A stretch of 64,000 nucleotides of DNA. It comes from Clostridia bacterium (GTDB taxonomy: Bacteria > Bacillota > Clostridia > Oscillospirales > Acutalibacteraceae). Below, in pieces: positions 33,579 to 42,400 of the stretch (within the stretch, counting starts at the first letter, position 1; each line of letters starts with the position of its first letter). A model generated the notes under the pieces. The model searched no databases, was not told the origin of the DNA, and was given only the letters and a program-made list of their open reading frames with translations. Both the position numbers and the translations under genes were made by a program. The stretch covers positions 1 to 64,000 of the forward strand of contig JAFVTQ010000004.1 in NCBI GenBank assembly GCA_017503135.1, given 5' to 3'.

Positions 33579-33798
33579 AAGCAGTTTTTCAACGGATTCA
33601 ATTTTGAATAACGATATAAGTTTCATAGTATATTTCCGTCGATTTAGGTGATGAAAATAGGTTTACATTATATAACTTGGTCTGTTATAAGATATTTCTA
33701 AAAAATTAAAACCATAAAAGCAAAAAGCTTCGTTGGTAATGCAGAATTGTTATGCTTCCAACGGGGCTCTTATTGTACTTAAAACTGGTGTACTCGAA

Positions 33799-33827
33799 TT
33801 GGCTAATTTATAATGATAAAATATAAA
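33799..33827 (+). promoter_or_regulatory. promoter of the invertase gene
   Basis: TTGGCT (33799-33804), 17 bp, TATAAA (33822-33827). Confidence 0.6.
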
Positions 33828-33841
33828 GACGGTATTTATAA

Positions 33842-34480
<639 letters not shown>

Positions 34481-34483
34481 TTA

Positions 34484-34509
34484 GTTCCAAAAGGTACGCT
34501 TTTTGAAAC
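34484..34509 (+). repeat. hix-like recombination site 1 (centre AC)
   Basis: 26 bp: half-sites GTTCCAAAAGGT and GCTTTTTGAAAC around central AC (34496-34497). The palindrome extends to 34479-34514. Half-sites share CAAAA(A/G)G(T/C) with site 2. Confidence 0.8.
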
Positions 34510-34525
34510 TAATTATATATTTTAT

Positions 34526-34554
34526 ATTCTATCATAATAAACCTTGATTTGCAA
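34526..34554 (-). promoter_or_regulatory. promoter inside the invertible segment, now facing away
   Basis: Minus strand: TTGCAA (34554-34549), 17 bp, TAGAAT (34531-34526). In the sequenced orientation it reads toward the invertase gene. Inversion would aim it at the 34671 operon. Confidence 0.65.
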
Positions 34555-34609
34555 CCCTTTTGGAGACATTTTAAAGTTTTTGGAAAGAAAAACTGATTTA
34601 CTTTATATC
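34549..34609 (+). promoter_or_regulatory. weaker plus-strand promoter candidates in the segment
   Basis: TTGCAA (34549-34554), 17 bp, TAAAGT (34572-34577), and TTGGAA (34580-34585) with TTATAT/TATATC (34603-34609). Both match consensus less well than the opposing promoter, so some basal expression in this orientation is possible. Confidence 0.4.
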
Positions 34610-34619
34610 TGTGGTTACA

Positions 34620-34645
34620 TTCTCAAAAGGTGTACTTTTTGAGAA
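34620..34645 (+). repeat. hix-like recombination site 2 (centre GT)
   Basis: 26 bp: TTCTCAAAAGGT, central GT (34632-34633), ACTTTTTGAGAA; the half-sites match in 11 of 12 positions. GT is the complement of the AC at site 1, so the sites are inverted relative to each other. The palindrome extends to 34615-34650. It lies in the leader just before the 34671 ribosome site. Confidence 0.82.
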
Positions 34646-34670
34646 TGTAAGATAAGCGGAGGTAATTTAA

Positions 34671-37600
34671 ATGAGGAAAAAACTAGTAGCATTGGTATTA
34701 TGTGTCTCTCTTCTTGTATCGACGTGTGGAATCCATTTTAATGTTGTTGCATTAACGGAGGCTCAACCTACTATCACAGTTGAAACTGTAGATGGTGAGC
34801 GTGGCAACGACGGAGTTATCGAGATTGATATTGTTGTTTCAAATAACCCTGGTATTGTTGGCGCATTTTTAACTGTCTCTTATCCTTCTGACAAACTGCA
34901 AGCTATCGAATTTTCTGACGGAGGTGTTTGGGACGGTTGGATGACTCAAGCATCGATGGTGAATAACAACCCTATGCAATTTACTTGGGAAGATGGCTTG
35001 GCGGAACAAAACAATACTGCCAACGGAACTATTCTAACATTGAAATTTAAGGTTAAAAATTTTGATGTTAATGACACTAATAAACTTGGGTTAGCAGATA
35101 TAACTGTTTCTTACAATTATGGTGAGATTTATAACTTTGATATGGATCCAGTTAATTTTAACATTGTAAACGGTGGTATTAATGTTATTTGTTCTCACAT
35201 CTATAGCAATTATGTAAGTAACGAAGATGCAACATGTGGTGTGGACGGCACCAAGACCGCTTTGTGTGATAAAGGTTGTGGAACAAAAGATACCAAAGTT
35301 GACACAGGTTCTGCTCTTCCTCATAAATTTACTAACTACGTATATCAAGACGATGAAACCTGCACCGCTAATGGCACTGAAAAGGCATTTTGCGATAATG
35401 GCTGTGGTGCTTCTGATATTAGAAGCAAGGATGGCACCAAGATCGACCACTCTTTTACCTCCTATACATATAACGATGATGCCACTTGTCAAGCAGATGG
35501 TACTAAAACGGCTTCCTGCGATTATGGTTGCGGTGCTACTGATGTAAAAATTGCATCTGGCACTAAGCTCGACCATAAGTATACTAATTATGTGAGCGAT
35601 GGAAATGCCGAATGTGAAAAAGATGGTACTAAAACTGCTTTCTGTGATTATGGTTGTGGTACCAAGGATACTAAGACTGATGATGGAAGTGCGTTAGAAC
35701 ACAAGTATACTAACTACATTTATAACAATGATGCTAAATGTGGTGTTGATGGAACTGAAACCGCTTCTTGTGATAATGGCTGTGGAAAAACACATACCCG
35801 CACTAAGATTGGTACTGCTTTAACACATAAATATACAAATTATGTGAGTGACGGCAATGCAACTTGTACAGCAGATGGCACAAAAACTGCGCTTTGCGAC
35901 TATGGTTGTGGCGAGACTGATACTATAGCTGATATTGGTAGTAAGATTTCTCATAAATACACCACATATGTAAGTAATAACGATGCTACATGCACAGCAG
36001 ATGGCACAAAAACTGCTTCTTGCGATTATGGTTGCGGAATTACGGAAACTATAACCGATACAGGTAGCAAGATTCCTCACAAATTCACATCTTTTGAAAG
36101 CAACCACGATGCTAAGTGTGGTGTGGATGGTACAAAAACCGCTTTCTGTGATTATGGCTGTAATACTCCAAGTACTGTATCTGATGTAGGCAGTGCATTA
36201 AGCCATAAATATACCAATTATATTTATAACAACGATGCTACCTACTTCGCAGACGGTACAGAAACAGCATCTTGTGATCATAATTGTGGAAAAACTGATA
36301 CTCGTGAAAAAACTGGAACTAAACTCGTAGATACAATTCTTCCAGTTGGTTCAATCGATATTGAGCAAAATTCTTGGAAAACACTCCTTAATACAATTAC
36401 TTTCGGTTTATTCTTTGATGCAAAGTTTGATGTTACAATTACCGCTGTTGATAATGAAACTGGAGTTAAGAGTGTTGAGTATTATAAGACTTCAACCGCT
36501 GTTGATGACATTACTGACATTACCGTATGGACAAGCGGAAATTCTTTCAGTGTAGATAGTGAAGGTGAATATATCATCTATGCTAAGATTACAGACAACG
36601 CTGACAATGTTTTGTATATCAGTACTGATGGATTGGTAATTGATACAACTAAGCCTATAATCGAAGGCATTACAAACGGAAAGACATACTGCGTAGCTCA
36701 GACATTTACTGTTACAGATGCTAATCTTGATTATGTAAAAGTGAATAATGCAATAACTACTAATTTCACTCTTACAAATGATGAATATACAATTGTAGCA
36801 GTTGATAAAGCTGGAAACAGTACAACTTTCATAGTTACTGTTTATGAAGGTCATGACTTTGCAAATTATATAAGCAATAATGATGCTACTTGCACTGCAG
36901 ATGGTTCAGAAACTGCCACATGCTCACATGGCTGTGGTCAGACTGATACTCGTATTGATGTAGATAGCAAAATTCCTCATAAGTACACAACTTATGTAAG
37001 CAATAATGATGCTACATGTACAGCAGATGGAACAAAGACAGCTTATTGTGATTATAATTGTGGTGCAATTGATACTTTAACTGATGTAGGTAGCCAAATT
37101 CCTCATAAGTACACAACTTATGTAAGTAATAATGATGCTACATGTACAGCAGATGGAACAAAAACGGCTTCTTGCGATTATGGTTGTGGTGCAATTGACA
37201 CCGTAGCTGATATAGGCACTCAAATTCCTCATAAATATACAACTTACACAAGTAACAATGATGCTAAGTGTGGCATTGATGGTACTAAGACTGCTTCTTG
37301 TGACCACGGTTGCGGTAAGACAGACACTGTTGCAGATACAGGTTCTGCTCTCAATCACAAATACACAAACTATGTAAGTAATGGCGATGCTAAGTGTGGC
37401 ATTGATGGTACCAAGACTGCTTCTTGTGACCACGGTTGCGGTAAGACAGACACTGTTGCAGACACAGGTTCTGCTCTCAATCATAAATACACAAACTATG
37501 TAAGTAATGGCGATGCTAAGTGTGGCATTGATGGTACTAAGACTGCTTCTTGTGACCATGGTTGCGGTAAGACAGACACTGTTGCAGACACAGGTTCTGC

Positions 37601-38498
37601 TCTCGCTCATAAGTACACCAATTATGTAAGTAATAATGATGCTACTTGCCAAGCAGACGGTACGGAAACCGCTACATGTGACCATGGTTGTGGAACTAAA
37701 GATACCAAGGCTGACGTTGGCTCTAAGGCGGACCACAAGTACATCACTTACGCAAGCAATAATGATGCAACTTGTGAAGCAGATGGAACTGAAACCGCTT
37801 CTTGTGACTTCGGATGCGGAACGAAAGACACTCGTACTGTTGTCGGTAGTAAACTTGACCACAAGTGGAAACTCACTAATACAGATGATGCAACTTGTAC
37901 TGAAGATGGTACAGAGTATTACATCTGTGAAAATTACGAGGAACACACTAAAACCGAAACAATCACTGCTCCTGGACATAAATATGGTGAGTGGGTAGAA
38001 ACTAAAGCTCCTACTGACAAGATTGCTGGTGAGAAACGTCGCGATTGTGAGAATTGTGACCATTTCGAAACTGCTGCAATTCCTGTAATTCTTTATGAAA
38101 TAACTTATGGTGCAAATAGCAAATGGCAGCAAGGTTCAAACAATGGTCTCACTGTCAAATCAAGTGGTGACTTTGAAGACTTTGTAAGTATTGAAATTGA
38201 TGGCCAAGTAGTAGATACTAAAAACTATACCGCAGTTGCAGGTAGCACTGTAGTTACCCTTAAAGCAGACTATCTTAAAACTCTCTCTATTGGTGAACAT
38301 AACCTTAGAATTGTTTATAAAGACGGAAGTGCATCAACTCAATTTGAAATAAAGGCCGCCAATAAAACTGACGACCAGATTAAGATTCCTCAGACTGGTA
38401 ATACAACTATCCTTACTCTGTGGGTAATTGCTGCTTTTGTTTCAATGTCTCTCATTATTGTTTACGTTTTCATAAAGCGTAAAGAAAGAGCAAGATAA
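34671..38498 (+). CDS. wall-anchored cohesin protein with 42-residue Cys repeats
   Basis: A 1,275-residue surface protein. Signal peptide 1-28; cohesin-like domain about 33-165 (SNNPGIVGAFLTVSYPSDKL, FKVKNFDV, FNIVNGGINV). Nine 42-residue repeats follow (HKYTNYVSNNDATC..DGTKTASCDYGCG), then an Ig-like region about 560-725 and nine more repeats. An X2-like domain lies about 1140-1235 (YGANSKWQQGSNNGLTV). The end is IPQTG, a membrane helix and KRKERAR, a sortase-type anchor. It is expected to display one cohesin at the cell wall and dock dockerin proteins encoded downstream. First gene after the invertible promoter; ribosome site GCGGAGG. Confidence 0.88.
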   Translation: MRKKLVALVLCVSLLVSTCGIHFNVVALTEAQPTITVETVDGERGNDGVIEIDIVVSNNPGIVGAFLTVSYPSDKLQAIEFSDGGVWDGWMTQASMVNNNPMQFTWEDGLAEQNNTANGTILTLKFKVKNFDVNDTNKLGLADITVSYNYGEIYNFDMDPVNFNIVNGGINVICSHIYSNYVSNEDATCGVDGTKTALCDKGCGTKDTKVDTGSALPHKFTNYVYQDDETCTANGTEKAFCDNGCGASDIRSKDGTKIDHSFTSYTYNDDATCQADGTKTASCDYGCGATDVKIASGTKLDHKYTNYVSDGNAECEKDGTKTAFCDYGCGTKDTKTDDGSALEHKYTNYIYNNDAKCGVDGTETASCDNGCGKTHTRTKIGTALTHKYTNYVSDGNATCTADGTKTALCDYGCGETDTIADIGSKISHKYTTYVSNNDATCTADGTKTASCDYGCGITETITDTGSKIPHKFTSFESNHDAKCGVDGTKTAFCDYGCNTPSTVSDVGSALSHKYTNYIYNNDATYFADGTETASCDHNCGKTDTREKTGTKLVDTILPVGSIDIEQNSWKTLLNTITFGLFFDAKFDVTITAVDNETGVKSVEYYKTSTAVDDITDITVWTSGNSFSVDSEGEYIIYAKITDNADNVLYISTDGLVIDTTKPIIEGITNGKTYCVAQTFTVTDANLDYVKVNNAITTNFTLTNDEYTIVAVDKAGNSTTFIVTVYEGHDFANYISNNDATCTADGSETATCSHGCGQTDTRIDVDSKIPHKYTTYVSNNDATCTADGTKTAYCDYNCGAIDTLTDVGSQIPHKYTTYVSNNDATCTADGTKTASCDYGCGAIDTVADIGTQIPHKYTTYTSNNDAKCGIDGTKTASCDHGCGKTDTVADTGSALNHKYTNYVSNGDAKCGIDGTKTASCDHGCGKTDTVADTGSALNHKYTNYVSNGDAKCGIDGTKTASCDHGCGKTDTVADTGSALAHKYTNYVSNNDATCQADGTETATCDHGCGTKDTKADVGSKADHKYITYASNNDATCEADGTETASCDFGCGTKDTRTVVGSKLDHKWKLTNTDDATCTEDGTEYYICENYEEHTKTETITAPGHKYGEWVETKAPTDKIAGEKRRDCENCDHFETAAIPVILYEITYGANSKWQQGSNNGLTVKSSGDFEDFVSIEIDGQVVDTKNYTAVAGSTVVTLKADYLKTLSIGEHNLRIVYKDGSASTQFEIKAANKTDDQIKIPQTGNTTILTLWVIAAFVSMSLIIVYVFIKRKERAR

Positions 38499-38505
38499 TC
38501 ATTGA

Positions 38506-38542
38506 AATCAGCCCACATCAAGAAAATTGTTGTGGGCTGATT
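38506..38542 (+). other. intercistronic hairpin without T-run
   Basis: A 12-bp stem AATCAGCCCACA (38506-38517) with TGTGGGCTGATT (38531-38542). No U-tract follows, so it is more likely an RNA processing or stability element than a terminator. Confidence 0.6.
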
Positions 38543-38571
38543 GTGCTTTAAGGAGGGGTTGGTGATGGAAA

Positions 38572-39405
38572 ATGAAATCGGAATTATATCACTATTGTTC
38601 TTTTGATGCATTTTTAGCCATTCTTAAGAATAAAACAATTAAATTTTCGGATATAACTAAATCAAATGATTTTGCTGAAATCAATCTGCTATGGAACAAA
38701 TATGCTGAATGTATTGAGAAAACATGTTCTAACCCAATTGCACATACGCTGTTAAACCACGAAATCAAGAACCAAATGGAACAAACAGATTTTTTGGTTG
38801 CGTGTTTTACGAGTGAAGCAGATATGTTACATATGTGGTCTTGCTATGCAAACGAAGGAGTTGCTATTGGCTTTGACCAACAAAAAATGCGTGAATGGTG
38901 TAACAGAATTTCGATATATGATAACGCTGTTACATTAAACGATAATACAAATAACAGTAGTGAATTTGTTAGATTTGATGAAGTTGCCTATTTTGGTAAA
39001 GACAAATTAGAAACTCACATTTTGGATCGATGTAAAGGAATTGAATTTGTTGATGAGCGTTTTGAAGAAATCTTTAAAAATGCCCCATTTTCAAAAACAG
39101 ACTTTTGGAAGATTGAAAACGAATGGCGAATATCTATTAGTTTGATTTATTCGACCCAATTATTGCAATTAGAAATTCCTAAGGAGATACAAATACCGAG
39201 GAAACTTGAAATGTTTGTGGAATCTAAAAATGGATTTCAAAACTGTATTTGCTGTTATGTTCCATTTGAACAAGAAATGATTACTAGCATTAGACTTGCT
39301 CCTAATTGTAGGGTAAGCGAAAAGGAAATAGAAAAAATATTGTTGATTAATAATTTTGATCCAAATAAGATTGATATTCGTCAATCCACGGGAACATTGA
39401 GATAG
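38572..39405 (+). CDS. DUF2971-family protein
   Basis: A 277-residue soluble protein. DUF2971 marks are LYHYCSFDAFLAILKNKTIKFSDI at the N-terminus (written in parts: LYHYCSFDAFLAIL, NKTIKFSDI) and FTSEADMLHMWSCYANEGVAIGFD near 85-105. The family's function is unknown; members often sit in defence or mobile loci. The ribosome site AAGGAGG lies 15 nt before this ATG but 7-8 nt before an overlapping out-of-frame ATG (38564) that encodes only 13 codons. Translation may be coupled through that mini-frame. It lies between two surface-protein genes in the same operon. Confidence 0.75.
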   Translation: MKSELYHYCSFDAFLAILKNKTIKFSDITKSNDFAEINLLWNKYAECIEKTCSNPIAHTLLNHEIKNQMEQTDFLVACFTSEADMLHMWSCYANEGVAIGFDQQKMREWCNRISIYDNAVTLNDNTNNSSEFVRFDEVAYFGKDKLETHILDRCKGIEFVDERFEEIFKNAPFSKTDFWKIENEWRISISLIYSTQLLQLEIPKEIQIPRKLEMFVESKNGFQNCICCYVPFEQEMITSIRLAPNCRVSEKEIEKILLINNFDPNKIDIRQSTGTLR

Positions 39406-39423
39406 TAAGGAGGAGCCAGAAAA

Positions 39424-42400
39424 ATGAGAAAACAATGGAGAAGATTGGTAAGCCTGGTCTTGTGCTTTACTCTTGTAATGAGCATGAATACTAACGTTAT
39501 TGCGCTTACAACCGATTGGGATATTAGAATCCCCGAATTAGAAGAAAAGGCATCTGAGGTTAGACTTGATGCCGAAGTACAGGCTGTCATAGACAAAATT
39601 GATGCAATTGGTACTGTTGACTACAATGATGTATCCCTTGCAAAGATCTTGGAGGCAGAAACTGCATATGCCAAGCTGACTGCTGCGCAGAAGGAGCAGG
39701 TTTCTAATTATGGCACCTTGTTCGCGGCACGTAATGCATATGATGTGCTTGCAGCAGATCATGAAGATACTTCTGCGCTTACCGTAACAGATAGTGGAAC
39801 GATTAATTCTACTGTTAAATGGTATGTTTACAGTAACGGCTTGCTTGAGATTGCTGGTACAGGCTCTGTACCTACTTATACAACTAGTAGCACTGCTCCT
39901 TGGTACAACTATGCCAGTTCTATCAACAGGATTCTTGTAAGAAGTACAATTACTGGTATCGGTGGTTTTGCCTTCTATGGTTGTAATAGCGTTAAGGAAA
40001 TCTCACTTCCCTTTGTAGGAAAGAGTAGATCGGCAACCGGCTATGAGGGAGCGTTTGGTTATATTTTTGGATATATAACTAGCTCTAACAATTCTTCTAA
40101 TGGCGCTACATATACATATGTGTTTGATATTGATGGTAATGAAAAATCAGTCTCACAAACAAGCAATGATACTAAAACTTTTGTAGATGGTCTTTATGGA
40201 TACACAAAAAGCGGTGGTTACAACTATTATGGTTTTAATGATTCTAGCAGTACAACACAATCTTACGCACAGAACAAACATTGGTATACATCTTACTCTT
40301 ACACATATAGTGGCAGTAATTATTTGAGATCATATGTGTTTGCATTGCCAACTGCTCTAAAAACAGTAAATATTACTGATGCAAAAACAATTCAAGATGG
40401 AGCATTTAATAACTGCAAGTATATTACCAACGTGAATTTGAATGATGGAATTGAATCAATTGGTGCATGTGCCTTTAAAAACGCTATAGCACTTAAAGAT
40501 TTTACTATTCCTGAGACTGTCTCGCAAATTGGAAAATCAGCATTCTACAATAACAGTGCATTAACCGAAATTTATATTCCTGACTCAGTTGAAACTATTT
40601 CAGGTTATGCATTTTATAATTGTAGCGCAGTTACTAAATGCGTGATTGGCAAAAACACAACAGAAATTGGCACTTATGCATTCTATAATAATGCTTCGCT
40701 TTTGAAATTAAGTATTCCTGAAAAGGTTTCAAGCATAGGTTCATATGCATTTAGTAAAAACACAACAATTACTGAAATTAATATTCCTGATTCTGTTACA
40801 AGTATTGGTCAATATGCTTTTTCTGAAAACACGAAGGTAACGAAATTACATATTGGTTCCGGGTTGCGGACAATATCATCGTACACCTTTAGTGGTAATA
40901 GCGCCTTAACAAAAGTTGTTGTTCCAGATACTGTCACTACGATTGATAGTTTTGCCTTCTATGGTTGCAACAGCATAAAGGAAATCACTCTTCCTTTTGT
41001 AGGAAAGAGCAGAACGGCAACCGGCTATGAGGGAGCGTTTGGTTATATTTTTGGATATATAACTAGCTCTAACAATTCTTCTAATGGCACTACATATACA
41101 TATGTGTTTGATATTGATGGTAATGAAAAATCAGTCTCACAAACAAGCAATGATACTAAAACTTTTGTAGATGGTCTTTATGGATACACAACAAGCGGTA
41201 GTTTCAACTATTATGGTTTTAATGATTCTAGCAGTAAAACAAAATCTTACGCACAGAACAAACATTGGTATACTTCGTACTCATACTATAGTAATGGTTC
41301 ATATTATCTCAGATCATATGTGTTTGAATTGCCAACTGCTCTAAAAACAGTAAATATTACTGATGCAAAAACAATTCAAGATGGAGCATTTAATAACTGT
41401 AAAAATATCACAAATATAACATTGAATGATAAAATTGAAACTGTAGGGGCATATGCTTTTAGGAACGTTCCATGGTACGTTAACCAACAGGCAACTTTTG
41501 TCATTGCTGGCGATGGTGTTCTTATTAAGTACAACGGAACTTCCAGTGGAGTAACACTTCCCGAAAATGTAAAGTATATTGGCGGAACAGTATTCCAGGA
41601 TAAAACCACTATCTCTGAGGTTAATATTCATAAGAATATTGTTGGTATTGGCCGTGAAGCATTTGATGGTTGTACCAACCTCACTAGCTTGGTTATTCCG
41701 AAGACTGTAACAAGCATTGGTACAAATGCTATTCCTAGCATATGTACCATCCATGTATATCGACCTTCTGCCGGTTATGATTACCGTTCTACAAACCGTG
41801 TAATACTAAATGATTCCTATACAACCGGTAACGATACCTTCTATTACGTAGTGAATGATGACGGCTGCGTAGAGATTATTGGTTGTGTTACTACAAGTAC
41901 TGAACTTACTGTTCCTGTTGAAATTGAAGGAAAAGTAGTTAATAAGATCGGCGACTATGGATTCTCAGAGTGTAAAACTATTAATAGCATCACCATCCCC
42001 TCTAACATTAAGAGCATTGGTAAGTATGCATTTAATAAGTGTACTGGCCTTATTAACGCTACCATTCCTACTACGGTTGACAGCGTTGGCGATTACGCAT
42101 TCTACTACTGTACCGGTCTTGTAAACGTAACAATTTCTGAGGGAGTAGAGAGCATCGGTGAGGGCGCATTCTATAACTGTACTTCTCTTGTAGAAGCTGT
42201 TGTGCCTGATACTGCAATTAAGGTTGGTTCTTATGCCTTCTACAACTGTACTTCTATGACCACTGCGACCATCGGTATCTCTGCTGATGCAATTGGTGAT
42301 TACACTTTCTACAATTGCGAAAAGCTCGACACCATTGTTATTGGTATCAGTGTTGAAAGCATTGGCGATTATGCATTCTACAATTGTGCTCTTGAAAAGG

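Noticed and set aside
34900-38100. CRISPR-like regular repeats
   Set aside because: The regular repeats keep a reading frame and encode 42-residue protein units; there are no spacers and no cas genes.
37077-38132. A 351-codon antisense frame (and another at 35091-35576)
   Set aside because: Artefact of the repeat composition of the cohesin protein gene; no start signals, low-complexity product.
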